Assembly (NCBI GenBank): GCA_937930635.1
Contig: CALHCF010000018.1
Location: 1-33,538, forward strand
DNA length: 33,538 bases
Source of the DNA: an uncultured Rhizobiaceae group bacterium
Lineage (GTDB): Bacteria > Pseudomonadota > Alphaproteobacteria > Rhizobiales > Rhizobiaceae
Reading direction: 5' to 3'
Shown piece after piece: positions 14,613 to 23,198 of the stretch. Below the pieces are notes generated by a model that saw only the letters and a program-made list of their open reading frames with translations, did no database searches and was not told where the DNA came from. Position 1 is the first letter of the stretch; every line of letters starts with the position of its first letter. Made by a program: the position numbers and the translations under genes.

Positions 14613-15488
14613 CTAGATATTTTTATTCAACAAAGTGCGCATGCCTACCTGCGCGCGCGGGTTGCGCAGACTTTCTAGATTGGATTCCAGTGTTAGTTCG
14701 TCGGCCCCTGTGCGGGCCGCCGCCGCCATGGTCTCAAAAACCGAAGCTGATGTTTTTTCCAGCGCTTTGGCCGCGTTTCCGGTTTTCAGCAAGTTCCCAA
14801 GCATGAGCGCTGCCGTAAGGTCGCCAAGCCCGTTGGGCGGGCCGGGCATATAAGGGTGTTCGGCAAGCAGTGTCTTATCTCCATTCACAAGAAGATTACC
14901 GGTATGGCCCTGCATCATCGCGAAGGCGGATGTGGCAACAGTGATCGGAACACCGAGCAAACCGGCAGCATGGAGCAGCTCTTCATTGTTGGTGAGTGGT
15001 GGGCTTCCTGCGAGCCAGGCGAGTTCGAACGGATTGGGGGTGACAAGATCGGCTTTCGGCAAAAGATGGTTGCGAATAGCGGCGGCTTGCGACTCTGGAA
15101 CATAAAGCTGTTCGCCATCGCCGATCACGGGATCAAGCGTATAGAGCGCTTCCGAGTTTACGGTCTTTACTGCATCGACCAGTCGCGCGACTGGTGCGAC
15201 TTGTTGCGAATTACCGAGATAACCAGACAAGACTGCACCAACTTCGCCAAGCCAGGGAGCGTTTATCAGATCGTTGATCAGCGTGTTGAACGCTTCCGGC
15301 TCAGGCACAATGCGGGAACCATGTCCGGCGGCTTGATTGTGGCCTGGGTGCCAGGGCAGGGTTATGGTCGGGACGATCCAGACAGGGTAGCCTAAAACTT
15401 CCAGCGCGAATGCAGCGGCACGATTACCCACGGTTCCCCGTACCACATGGCTGGAGATGACGATGATCGCCGGTTTCTTGTCTGCCAT
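14613..15488 (-). CDS. pdxY: Pyridoxal kinase (PdxY type)
   Basis: A 291-residue ribokinase-fold enzyme of the vitamin B6 salvage route, which phosphorylates pyridoxal to PLP. Marks are SSHVVRGTVGNRAAAFALE near the start (10-30), LDPVIGDGEQLYV (118-130), TPNPFELAWLAG (150-161) and the anion-hole/catalytic motif NGLGDLTAALMLG with Asp223. The second residue of that motif is Leu where Thr is common (GTGD); some family members vary here. ATG at 15488 follows GGGGAA. It stands as a single gene, convergent with murA. Confidence 0.95.
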   Translation of the reverse strand: MADKKPAIIVISSHVVRGTVGNRAAAFALEVLGYPVWIVPTITLPWHPGHNQAAGHGSRIVPEPEAFNTLINDLINAPWLGEVGAVLSGYLGNSQQVAPVARLVDAVKTVNSEALYTLDPVIGDGEQLYVPESQAAAIRNHLLPKADLVTPNPFELAWLAGSPPLTNNEELLHAAGLLGVPITVATSAFAMMQGHTGNLLVNGDKTLLAEHPYMPGPPNGLGDLTAALMLGNLLKTGNAAKALEKTSASVFETMAAAARTGADELTLESNLESLRNPRAQVGMRTLLNKNI

Positions 15489-15606
15489 CTGGTATTCCCC
15501 GAAAAGCCCTCCAAATCACGCTCAACTCTTGAGATTTGCGGCGCGAATGGATAGGTGAACGTCAACAAGTCACGTGGCGCATGGGCGCCCGTTCAAGGGA
15601 TACATC

Positions 15607-15912
15607 ATGACTGCGGTTTTCGTTGTCCTCAATGCAATTCTCGATATCTATTGGTGGATAGTCATCGCATCGGTTGTTTTTTCATGGCTGTTTGCCTTTG
15701 GCGTCGTCAATGCCGGAAATCAGTTTGTCGCGGCCGTTAGCGGATTTCTCTACGAGGCGACCGAGCCGGTTTTACGGCGCATTCGTCGTTTCATGCCAAA
15801 CCTCGGTTCAATCGACATTTCACCTATTGTGCTTCTTCTGGCGATCATGTTCGCGAAAGTTTTCCTGAACACCACCATCGCCAGCGCGGTTGGGGTGAAC
15901 TTCTCCAGGTGA
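15607..15912 (+). CDS. YggT-family integral membrane protein
   Basis: A 101-residue inner-membrane protein with two hydrophobic segments (about 5-32 and 73-95) and the family motif YEATEPVLRRIRRFMPNLGSIDISPIV between them. YggT proteins are linked with osmotic-stress tolerance, cell division or membrane protein function, but their activity is not settled. ATG at 15607 (MTAVFVVLNAILDIYWW) has AGGG just upstream; the earlier in-frame ATG at 15574 lacks a site and adds a non-conserved head. It is divergent from pdxY. Confidence 0.93.
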   Translation: MTAVFVVLNAILDIYWWIVIASVVFSWLFAFGVVNAGNQFVAAVSGFLYEATEPVLRRIRRFMPNLGSIDISPIVLLLAIMFAKVFLNTTIASAVGVNFSR

Positions 15913-15920
15913 TTTTGTCC

Positions 15921-15946
15921 ATCCCGTTGTCAGATGAGAACGGGAT
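15921..15946 (+). other. Hairpin after the YggT gene
   Basis: ATCCCGTT and AACGGGAT form a perfect 8-bp stem with a 10-nt loop, starting 8 bp after the stop codon. No T-run follows, so it may act as a 3' stabiliser or a Rho-assisted terminator. The remaining bases to 16126 show no gene. Confidence 0.55.
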
Positions 15947-16126
15947 CAGGTGTCACCATCATGCAGATTTGAGAAGGTTCGGGCTGCAAAAGACCCGTGA
16001 GCTTCCCGCAGGTTTTGGGCAAACTCTTGTGTTTGCGAATCGGCTGGGATGAGAAAACAGCGTATCAAGACAATGCGTTGGGGCTGCTGCGCCATCTATG
16101 ATGGTGAGGGTTCCTGGTCTTTTCGT

Positions 16127-16480
16127 TCAATACGCAGAAAAATGCACACCCTTTGAGGATACAAAGCTGTTTTTGCCCGTACGGGTAAAGGTGACACAAG
16201 CAGACCCGGCTCCTGGTCCCTTGGGGAACACCGTGCAGACGCGGTTGCCACGGAAGTACCAGGTTCCCTTGTTTGATCCAAGAAGTGATGACGCTCCCAC
16301 TGTACCATTGTGCCGGTATTTCAGACGGATCGAAACGCCCCATCGGCGGGCCACTATGGTCTTTCCCAACATCGCTGCCCGAACTTCAGAAGGATTCATA
16401 GCTCTGGCATGAACTTGCTGAACCTGTGCGCCAACAAGAAAGAGGAAGCCGACGAGAGTGAGTTTCATCAAATTTTTCAT
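16127..16480 (-). CDS. Small secreted basic protein, 117 aa, unknown function
   Basis: ATG at 16480 begins a clear signal peptide (MKNLMKLTLVGFLFLVGAQV, cleavage near VHARA). A longer in-frame reading to 16678 would overlap the acetyltransferase gene and bury the signal peptide, so it is rejected. The mature part of about 90 residues is basic and beta-rich, with GTVGASSLLGSNKGTWYFRG and two Cys (in NRVCTVFPKG and SACVTFTRTG) that could form a disulphide. It resembles small periplasmic proteins common in Rhizobiales, with a GxWxxxG-type core and a disulphide, but I cannot name the family. It lies downstream of the GNAT gene on the same strand, 115 bp apart. Confidence 0.7.
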   Translation of the reverse strand: MKNLMKLTLVGFLFLVGAQVQQVHARAMNPSEVRAAMLGKTIVARRWGVSIRLKYRHNGTVGASSLLGSNKGTWYFRGNRVCTVFPKGPGAGSACVTFTRTGKNSFVSSKGVHFSAY

Positions 16481-16595
16481 AGTGGTCTCTGAAACCTGCA
16501 AACTGGTGATCCCGCATAAAATTGTCTGCTTGCTGAAGCTGGAAACACTAATCAGCAAAGGATGCGAAGCATCTAAATAACGTGGAAGCCGGCGT

Positions 16596-17102
16596 TTAGT
16601 TCCAGGCAAAAGCCTTCTTTTGAAGAGTTTTGCCGCTGAAGGTCTCGTTGCCTTCGGCAATTTCGGTGCCGCCAGCATTTAGATAGAAGGCAACAGCCGG
16701 GTCATTTTCTTCCAGAACCCAGACCACACAACCCTTAAGGTTCAAAGCTGCAAGTTCTTTTCGGGCGGCCAGAAAAAGGCGCTTGCCGAGGCCAATTCCC
16801 TGATATTCCGGCAGCAGATAAAGCTCATAGATTTCGCCCTGCTGGGGCAAGGTGGCAACGCGATTGGAGCCCAGCGTCGCATAACCAACAATCTGCCCCA
16901 TCGATTCCAGAACCAGAATGCGGGTTGAGTGACTGATTGCCCGTTCCCACCACTTCGGGTCACGCCTGCGGATCATGGTTTGAAGTGCTTTATGAGGGAT
17001 CAGGCCCGTATAGGCCTGTTTCCATGAAGCATCATGAACTCCGGAAATTCCGAAGGCATCTTCCGCGTTTGCCCGCCGCGTATCGATACTCAAAATGCTC
17101 AT
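16596..17102 (-). CDS. GNAT-family N-acetyltransferase
   Basis: A 168-residue single-domain acetyltransferase. The acetyl-CoA binding loop is seen in YLLPEYQGIGLGKRLFLAA (about residues 95-113, pattern QGxGxG), preceded by the strand GEIYELYLLP and followed by VLEENDPAVAFYLNAGG near 130-146. The N-terminal part, DASWKQAYTGLIPHKAL, is of the type seen in RimI-like and small-molecule acetyltransferases. The substrate is unknown. ATG at 17102 is the natural start (MSILSIDTRRANAEDA). Confidence 0.9.
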   Translation of the reverse strand: MSILSIDTRRANAEDAFGISGVHDASWKQAYTGLIPHKALQTMIRRRDPKWWERAISHSTRILVLESMGQIVGYATLGSNRVATLPQQGEIYELYLLPEYQGIGLGKRLFLAARKELAALNLKGCVVWVLEENDPAVAFYLNAGGTEIAEGNETFSGKTLQKKAFAWN

Positions 17103-17432
17103 GAAAAAAGCATAGTTAAGCGATTGTAGAGCAACAAGCAGGGCAACCCTGCAAGCGTGGATAAGTAGACGAAAAAGACAGCCGTTTGATCAAAAAACCT
17201 CAAGGCGTGGTCGAATGGCAACAGGCGGCATCGTGTCATGGGTCCGTATCAAAGCGAAGGTCTCTTTGTTTGAAGTACGGACGTACCGCCCTCGATCAGC
17301 TCTCCCTTGAACCGGGTCGTCTTGTGCGAGTGAGTCCGATGGGAGGAGCAACAAATCTAATTATTGCTCTATCGGCAGCCTGATTTGTATGATATCAGAT
17401 TACGTAACGTAAGATATTGGGGAGATCTACTC
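17103..17432. other. 330-bp divergent intergenic region with two hairpins, between GNAT and mscS genes
   Basis: No convincing gene is seen. GCAGGG-CAA-CCCTGC (17138-17152) is a perfect 6-bp stem-loop. A larger 41-nt stem-loop lies at 17242-17282: GTCCGTA pairs with TACGGAC and the stem continues inward TCAAA/TTTGA past a 2-nt bulge. TTACG-TAA-CGTAA (17400-17412) is a small inverted repeat close to the mscS ribosome site. These could be regulatory or part of a small RNA; neither has a T-run. Confidence 0.45.
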
Positions 17433-18254
17433 ATGGAAAGCAATGCGGTTGAACAAGTAGGTGGTGGCATCACCTGGTTTGCAGAAAACGGGATGAACAT
17501 AGTGATGGCAATCGTCATCATAGTAGTGGCGTTCGTGGTTGCGGGTTTCGTCAAGAAATTGATTACGCGTGTTGCCAATTCCAATGAGGCGCTTGATGAT
17601 ACCCTCTTTGAATTCTTGGGCTCGCTGGCCCGCTATGCGATTCTCGCATTTGCCGGAATTATGGTGCTTGAGCGTTTTGGCATCACCACCACATCTCTGG
17701 TTGCCTTGATTGGTGCAGCGGGTCTTGCAATTGGTCTTGCGCTACAAGGCACCCTGTCAAACCTGGCGGCTGGGGTGATGTTGCTTCTGTTCAGACCATT
17801 CCGGGTTGGGGATTTCATCGATGGAGCCGATGTATTCGGCAAAGTGGAATCAATCACGCTGTTCACGACCGACCTTATTACCTTTGACAACCAGCATATT
17901 ATTGTTCCAAACAGCGAGTTGTGGGGCACAAAAATCACGAACCATAGTTATCATCCGGTCCGAGGCGTCGATCTGACTTTTGCGGTCGGCTACAGCGCCG
18001 ATCTGGAGAAGGCGAAGAAAGCGATTCTCAAGGCTGTTAAAGCTAATTCCAACGTACTGAGTGATCCTGAACCCTGGATCGCGGTGGACAAACTGTCTGA
18101 CTCGTCCGTCGATATTGTTGTTCGGCCGTTTTGCAAGGGAGAGCACTATTTCGATGTGCGCTATTCATTGCCGCAAGCCGTCAAGGAAGAGCTTAATCGC
18201 CAGAAAATCGAAATCCCATTCCCGCACCGTGTCATGATTCAATCAAAAGCGTGA
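17433..18254 (+). CDS. mscS: Small-conductance mechanosensitive channel (MscS family)
   Basis: A 273-residue membrane protein, close to the 286 of E. coli MscS. Three N-terminal helices (about 25-47, 65-84, 90-125) lead into the pore-lining motif GAAGLAIGLALQGTLSNLAA, then LLFRPFRVGDFI and the beta/cage domain (VPNSELWGTKITNHS). It opens on membrane tension to release solutes after osmotic downshock. ATG at 17433 follows GGGGAG; an earlier in-frame start at 17364 adds an unconserved head. It is transcribed alone, or from the same side as the operon 375 bp downstream. Confidence 0.95.
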   Translation: MESNAVEQVGGGITWFAENGMNIVMAIVIIVVAFVVAGFVKKLITRVANSNEALDDTLFEFLGSLARYAILAFAGIMVLERFGITTTSLVALIGAAGLAIGLALQGTLSNLAAGVMLLLFRPFRVGDFIDGADVFGKVESITLFTTDLITFDNQHIIVPNSELWGTKITNHSYHPVRGVDLTFAVGYSADLEKAKKAILKAVKANSNVLSDPEPWIAVDKLSDSSVDIVVRPFCKGEHYFDVRYSLPQAVKEELNRQKIEIPFPHRVMIQSKA

Positions 18255-18629
18255 GCGGGCCAGCCCCTGCTGAAAAAGAGGCCTTATAGACGTGCTGATG
18301 AAGCAGCCCAAAGGGAACCCGGAATAGAAGCTTCAGGTGATTTTACCGCGGGAATTGAGAGTGCCGTCTATGACTTTCAGCAGGCAAACGGCATTGCTAC
18401 AGATCGGATTGCAAGCCTGACACACTTGCTGTGACAGGCCTGTACGAACTGGTCTTGCTTGCGACCAGTCGCCCGACTCTTGGATATCTTGCTTTCTTCA
18501 CCCCAAGAGCCAATCGCGCTGAGCGACAAGCCGACGACTTTGGCTGGCGCAAATCCCACTTTCGCAAATGAGGAAATAATGATTGTGTGAACATCACCGA
18601 TAGAAAGATAAGCCGGCAAGGACACCGCA
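18255..18629. promoter_or_regulatory. 375-bp region upstream of the catabolic operon, rich in inverted repeats
   Basis: No gene is supported here. Inverted repeats are dense: palindrome ACAGGCCTGT (18434-18443), ACTGGTC-N8-GACCAGT (18448-18469, perfect 7-bp arms) and CTCTTGG-N19-CCAAGAG (18477-18509). They fall 120-200 bp before the dehydratase start and could be operators for an unlinked regulator or structured leader RNA. Confidence 0.4.
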
Positions 18630-19850
18630 ATGAAACTGAAGGATATCAAAACCTTTGTTGTCGGTAATCCGCCGCCGTCCTTTGGTGGCCGTTATTTTCT
18701 ATTTGTGAAGGTAACCACCGACAATGGCATTGTTGGATATGGGGAGATGTATGCGGGAAGTGTTGGGCCACAGGTGCAGTGCGCTGTGGCTGAAGACCTT
18801 TTTGCCCGCCACTGTCTCGGGCTTGCTCCCTCCGATATCGAGCGGATGTTTCGCCGCTTTCATTCATCGGGATTTTCGCAGCGGCCAGACCCCACGGTGA
18901 TGGGGGCTTTTTCCGGTATCGAGATGGCCTGCTGGGATATTGTCGGCAAGGCGCTCGACCGCCCGATTTATCAGCTGATTGGCGGGTTGGTCAACGAACG
19001 CATCCGTTCCTATACCTACCTTTACCCTGGTGATGATCAGGACCCGGCGACCTTTTACAACGACTGTGATTTATCGGCGCAACGCGCTTTGGAGTATGTC
19101 GACCAGGGTTTTACCGCTGTGAAATTTGATCCTGCCGGCCCTTATACCGTCAACGACCCGCACCAGCCTGCCATGGTCGATCTTGAGCGCTCGGAACGGT
19201 TTTGTCGCGCGATCCGCGAGGCTGTTGGCACACGGGCGGACCTGCTGTTTGGCACCCATGGACAGTTCACAACCAGTGGTGCGATCCGCATGGCGCGACG
19301 CCTGGAACCTTACGAACCGCTCTGGTTTGAAGAACCAACTCCGCCGGAAATGCCGGAAGAAATGGCAAAGGTCGCGGTCAATTCCAAAGTGCCAATTGCA
19401 ACGGGCGAACGGTTGACGACCAAATATGAATTCGCCCGGGTTTTGCAGACTGGTGCAGCCTCTATCCTGCAACCGGCGCTAGGGCGTGTTGGGGGTATTT
19501 GGGAAGCCAAGAAAATCGCTGCACTTGCAGAAACGCATTATGCGCAAATGGCACCTCATCTCTATTGCGGACCGCTCGAAGCGCTTGCAAATATCCAGTT
19601 TTCTGCATCCATTCCCAACTTCCTGATTCTTGAATCCATTCAACAATTTGGAGGGTTTCATGCAGAACTTCTGGACCAACCGATCCGGTGGGAAGACGGG
19701 TATGTCATTCCGTCAAACCGGCCAGGCCTTGGCCATGAACTGAATGAAGAAGTCGCGCTGAATCATCCTTATGAGGAGAAACGCCTGCATCTGGAGATGC
19801 AGGATCAGCCTTATAATTATGCGGAAGAAAATCGCTTCGCTGGGGGATAA
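18630..19850 (+). CDS. Enolase-superfamily (mandelate racemase/muconate lactonizing type) acid-sugar dehydratase-like enzyme
   Basis: A 406-residue protein with an N-terminal capping domain (1-125) and a C-terminal barrel. The barrel shows AVKFDPAGPY (about 163-172), GTHGQF with His210, WFEEP with Glu234, ATGERL with Glu260, APHLYCGP with His310 and LESIQQFG with Glu335. This layout is like galactonate/mannonate dehydratases and galactarolactone cycloisomerase, which abstract the alpha proton of an acid sugar. The residue two before His210, normally the first metal-binding Asp/Glu, is Gly208 by my alignment. It is the first gene of an operon; the next gene starts 4 bp later. The exact substrate is open. 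Confidence 0.87.
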   Translation: MKLKDIKTFVVGNPPPSFGGRYFLFVKVTTDNGIVGYGEMYAGSVGPQVQCAVAEDLFARHCLGLAPSDIERMFRRFHSSGFSQRPDPTVMGAFSGIEMACWDIVGKALDRPIYQLIGGLVNERIRSYTYLYPGDDQDPATFYNDCDLSAQRALEYVDQGFTAVKFDPAGPYTVNDPHQPAMVDLERSERFCRAIREAVGTRADLLFGTHGQFTTSGAIRMARRLEPYEPLWFEEPTPPEMPEEMAKVAVNSKVPIATGERLTTKYEFARVLQTGAASILQPALGRVGGIWEAKKIAALAETHYAQMAPHLYCGPLEALANIQFSASIPNFLILESIQQFGGFHAELLDQPIRWEDGYVIPSNRPGLGHELNEEVALNHPYEEKRLHLEMQDQPYNYAEENRFAGG

Positions 19851-19854
19851 TATA

Positions 19855-20814
19855 ATGAAGGTTGGATTTATTGGGCTGGGCAATGTTGGAGGCAAGCTGG
19901 CTGGCTCATTGTTGCGCAATGGCTTCGATACAACCGTGCGGGACCTCGACAAGTCGGTCGCGCAGCCGTTTCTCGATCTAGGCGCCCACTGGGCTGACAG
20001 CCCTGCAGAGATGGCGCGCGATTGCGATCTTGTCATCACCTGTCTACCGTCGCCGGCTGCGTGTGCTGCAGTGATGGAGGCCGAAGACGGTATTCTCGCG
20101 GGAATGGGACCGGGCAAGATTTGGGCTGAGATGTCGACCACGGATGTCGAAGAGGTCAAACGGCTGGCAAAGCTTGTTGAAGCCAAGGGTGGGTCCGCAA
20201 TTGAATGTCCCGTTTCAGGTGGCTGCCACCGGGCGGTGACGGGTAATATCTCTATTTTTGCGGGATGCGACCGATCAACATTTGACCGTATGTTGCCTCT
20301 GCTGACCACTCTGGGACGACGGGTTCTGCACACCGGTGATATAGGAACGGCATCGACACTCAAGGTGATGACCAACTATCTGGCAACCGCCAACCTGATC
20401 ACCGTTTGCGAAGCAATGGCAACGATGAAGGCCGCCGGTCTCGATCTGGCAACAACATATGAGGCTATCGCTATTTCTTCAGGGACATCGTTTGTTGCTG
20501 AGACGGAAGGGCAGGTTATTTTGAACGGCAGTCGGGATATCTCTTTCACCATGGACCTGGTCTCCAAGGATATTGGTCTTTTCCAGCAGATTGCGGAGCG
20601 CCATAATGTGCCGTTGGAGGTGTCGCCTCTCATCGTTGATATTTTCGCGGATGGTGAGGCCCGCTTCGGTCCGCGTGAACTGTCGCCCAACATCATCAAG
20701 AGGCTTGAAGATGCGATGGGTTTTGAGGTTTTGGCCGATGGTTTCCCTGTAGAGATGGTTGATGATGAGCCCGAAGAAGCAGGCTATGAAGTTGTTCCAC
20801 GTGGACAGGATTAA
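19855..20814 (+). CDS. NAD(P)-dependent beta-hydroxyacid dehydrogenase (3-hydroxyisobutyrate dehydrogenase family)
   Basis: A 319-residue oxidoreductase. ATG at 19855 directly opens the Rossmann motif (VGFIGLGNVGG, residues 3-13) and follows GGGGGAT. The substrate-binding motif appears as CPVSGGCHRAVTGNISIFAG and the catalytic Lys as TLKVMTNYL. The family includes 3-hydroxyisobutyrate, tartronate-semialdehyde and 6-phosphogluconate-type enzymes. Behind an acid-sugar dehydratase it could reduce or oxidise a beta-hydroxy or semialdehyde product. The C-terminus has an extra acidic tail of about 25 residues (VEMVDDEPEEAGYEVV) beyond the usual 290-300. Confidence 0.9.
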   Translation: MKVGFIGLGNVGGKLAGSLLRNGFDTTVRDLDKSVAQPFLDLGAHWADSPAEMARDCDLVITCLPSPAACAAVMEAEDGILAGMGPGKIWAEMSTTDVEEVKRLAKLVEAKGGSAIECPVSGGCHRAVTGNISIFAGCDRSTFDRMLPLLTTLGRRVLHTGDIGTASTLKVMTNYLATANLITVCEAMATMKAAGLDLATTYEAIAISSGTSFVAETEGQVILNGSRDISFTMDLVSKDIGLFQQIAERHNVPLEVSPLIVDIFADGEARFGPRELSPNIIKRLEDAMGFEVLADGFPVEMVDDEPEEAGYEVVPRGQD

Positions 20815-20829
20815 GAGGGAGTTTTGACA

Positions 20830-21474
20830 GTGAGCAAGATCGAGATCTGGGGGCGCAAGACCTCTTCCAATGTGCAAACCGTCATGTGGACGGTGGCGGA
20901 GCTGGGCCTTGATCATGTTCGTCATGATGCCGGTGGGGTTTTTGGTGGCACTGATACAAACGAGTTTCTGACGATAAACCCGATGGGGCTGGTCCCGGCC
21001 ATACGTGACGATGATCTGACGCTTTTTGAAAGCTGCGCGATCGTTCGATATCTTGCGGCAAAATATGGTGATGAAAGCTTTTGGCCTGCCAATGCGACGA
21101 CCCGCGCAGAACTCGATCAGTGGGCTGAATGGTCAAAAACCACAGTTTCAAAAACCATCATCTATGATGTGTTCTGGCAGCTTATTCGCACACCCGCCGC
21201 CGACCGAGATTACGAGAGTGTCGAGCGGGCCATTGTTACGCTGGGCAAGCTGATGGCGATTGCAGAAAATCGCTTGGGTGATGATGACTATTTAGGAGGA
21301 GGAGCACTCTCCTTTGCTGATATTATTTTTGGGCACACGCTGTACCGTTATTACACCTTGGACTTTGACAGGCCGGTAACGCCGGTGCTGGATGCATACT
21401 ATGAGCGTCTCACCAAACGTTCGGCCTTTGCCGAGCATGTGATGGTCGACTATTCCAGCCTGAAGGTGGATTAA
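20830..21474 (+). CDS. Glutathione S-transferase family protein
   Basis: A 214-residue protein with a thioredoxin-like N-terminal domain (about 1-80, [45 protein letters not shown]) and an all-helical C-terminal domain. NPMGLVP carries the cis-Pro and ESCAIVRYL the glutathione-contacting Glu-Ser. GTG at 20830 is chosen because GAGGGAG then has normal spacing; TTG at 20824 is an alternative. It lies 15 bp after the dehydrogenase and 2 bp before the GMC gene, so it is part of the operon. It may use glutathione for detoxification, isomerisation or ether cleavage; the reaction cannot be told. Confidence 0.9.
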   Translation: MSKIEIWGRKTSSNVQTVMWTVAELGLDHVRHDAGGVFGGTDTNEFLTINPMGLVPAIRDDDLTLFESCAIVRYLAAKYGDESFWPANATTRAELDQWAEWSKTTVSKTIIYDVFWQLIRTPAADRDYESVERAIVTLGKLMAIAENRLGDDDYLGGGALSFADIIFGHTLYRYYTLDFDRPVTPVLDAYYERLTKRSAFAEHVMVDYSSLKVD

Positions 21475-21476
21475 GT

Positions 21477-23162
21477 TTGAGCCACGGTGCCGCCAACCAC
21501 GAATTCGTTCAGGAAGCCGACTATGTGATAGTCGGCTCTGGGTCTGCCGGATCAGTGGCCGCCTCGCGTCTTTCGGAAGGTGGGTCGAATGATGTTTTGG
21601 TGCTTGAATATGGTGGCACGGATATTGGGCCACTCATTCAAATGCCTGCGGCACTTTCCTATCCCATGAACATGGCGACCTATGATTGGGGATTTGGCAC
21701 TGAACCGGAACCCAATCTCAACAACCGACGGTTGGCGACCCCCCGCGGCAAGGTGATCGGCGGCTCTTCATCAATTAACGGCATGGTCTATGTGCGCGGT
21801 CACGCACGCGACTTCGATCACTGGGACGAAAGCGGCGCAAAGGGCTGGTCCTATGCTGACGTTCAACCCTATTTCGAGCGTGCCGAGACATCTAACGGGG
21901 GCGCTGAGGGCGAGGGCAGGGGGCGAATCGGGCCAATGCATGTTGGCCGGGGTCCGCGCGAAAATCCATTGTTTCATGCGTTTGTCGAAGCCGGACGACA
22001 AGCCGGTTTTGAAGTCACCGACGACTATAACGGGCTGAAGCAGGAAGGCTTCGGCGCGATGGAGCAGACGATTTACAAAGGGCGGCGCTGGTCAACCGCC
22101 AATGCCTATCTAAAACCGGCATTACGGCGTCCCAATCTTCGCATGATGAAATGTTTTGCCCAGCGTATTCTGTTTGACGGCAAACGTGCCATCGGGGTGG
22201 AAATTCGACGTGGTGATACGATTGAACAAGTGCATGCACGCAAGGAAGTCATACTGGCGGCATCCTCCATCAACACTCCAAAAATACTCATGCTTTCGGG
22301 GATTGGCCCGGCCGACCACTTGCGCGAACACGGAATAGAAGTTGTTGCCGCCCGGCCCGGTGTGGGCAGCAATCTTCAGGATCATCTTGAGCTTTATATT
22401 CAGCAAACCTGCATCCAGCCGATCACACTTTACTCCAAACTCAATCTCTTCTCGAAGGCTTTGATCGGTGCCCAGTGGTTGTTTTTCAAGACCGGCCTCG
22501 GCGCTTCCAATCAATTTGAGTCTGCCGCTTTCGTCCGTTCCCGACCCGGTATCGAATACCCTGATATTCAGTATCATTTTCTACCCGTCGCTATCCGTTA
22601 TGACGGCAAGGCACCCTTGGAGGAGCATGGCTTTCAGGCACATGTAGGTCCGATGCGATCTAAATCCAGCGGCACGATCCGGCTGGCTTCTGCAGACCCA
22701 TTGGAAAGCCCAAAAATTGCATTCAACTACATGAGTCATGACGATGACTGGGCGGAGTTTCGCCATTGTATTCGCTTAACGCGAGAAATTTTTGGTCAGC
22801 AGGCTTTCGATGCTTATCGAGGTGATGAAATTTCTCCCGGTGCTCATGTGCAATCTGATGAGGAACTGGATGATTATATTCGTGAGCATGTTGAAAGCGC
22901 CTATCACCCCTGCGGCACGGCAAAAATGGGAGCTGAAGACGACCCCATGGCTGTGGTTGATCCAAAATGCCGTGTTATCGGTGTTGAAGGTTTACGGGTT
23001 ATCGACACCTCGATCTTCCCACGCATCACAAATGGCAATCTTAATGGCCCGGCCATCATGACTGCCGAAAAGGCAAGCGATCATATTCTGGAGCGCGCAC
23101 CCCTGCCACGGTCCAATCTGCAACCCTGGATTAACCCGCGCTGGCGCGAATCCGATCGATAG
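21477..23162 (+). CDS. GMC-family FAD-dependent oxidoreductase (choline/alcohol dehydrogenase-like)
   Basis: A 561-residue flavoenzyme. The FAD-binding motif is [20 protein letters not shown] near residue 18, followed by the GMC signature [18 protein letters not shown] (about 85-102). The catalytic region is [10 protein letters not shown] with the active-site His, and [19 protein letters not shown] with the Asn near the C-terminus. These enzymes oxidise primary or secondary alcohols to aldehydes or ketones. Choline dehydrogenase BetA is the nearest well-known type, but the operon has no betaine aldehyde dehydrogenase, so another alcohol, such as a polyol or an aromatic alcohol, is likely. The start is TTG at 21477, right after the GST stop. 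Confidence 0.93.
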   Translation: MSHGAANHEFVQEADYVIVGSGSAGSVAASRLSEGGSNDVLVLEYGGTDIGPLIQMPAALSYPMNMATYDWGFGTEPEPNLNNRRLATPRGKVIGGSSSINGMVYVRGHARDFDHWDESGAKGWSYADVQPYFERAETSNGGAEGEGRGRIGPMHVGRGPRENPLFHAFVEAGRQAGFEVTDDYNGLKQEGFGAMEQTIYKGRRWSTANAYLKPALRRPNLRMMKCFAQRILFDGKRAIGVEIRRGDTIEQVHARKEVILAASSINTPKILMLSGIGPADHLREHGIEVVAARPGVGSNLQDHLELYIQQTCIQPITLYSKLNLFSKALIGAQWLFFKTGLGASNQFESAAFVRSRPGIEYPDIQYHFLPVAIRYDGKAPLEEHGFQAHVGPMRSKSSGTIRLASADPLESPKIAFNYMSHDDDWAEFRHCIRLTREIFGQQAFDAYRGDEISPGAHVQSDEELDDYIREHVESAYHPCGTAKMGAEDDPMAVVDPKCRVIGVEGLRVIDTSIFPRITNGNLNGPAIMTAEKASDHILERAPLPRSNLQPWINPRWRESDR

Positions 23163-23198
23163 GCTAATGCTCCAAGACGGGGTTAAGGGAATTTAGTC

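Noticed and set aside
14856..15395. A 179-codon open frame on the plus strand opposite pdxY
   Set aside because: Antisense to a clear pyridoxal kinase and with no recognisable domain.
21477..23162. Assignment of the GMC enzyme as choline dehydrogenase BetA
   Set aside because: No betaine aldehyde dehydrogenase or BetI gene accompanies it, and its operon partners suggest another substrate.
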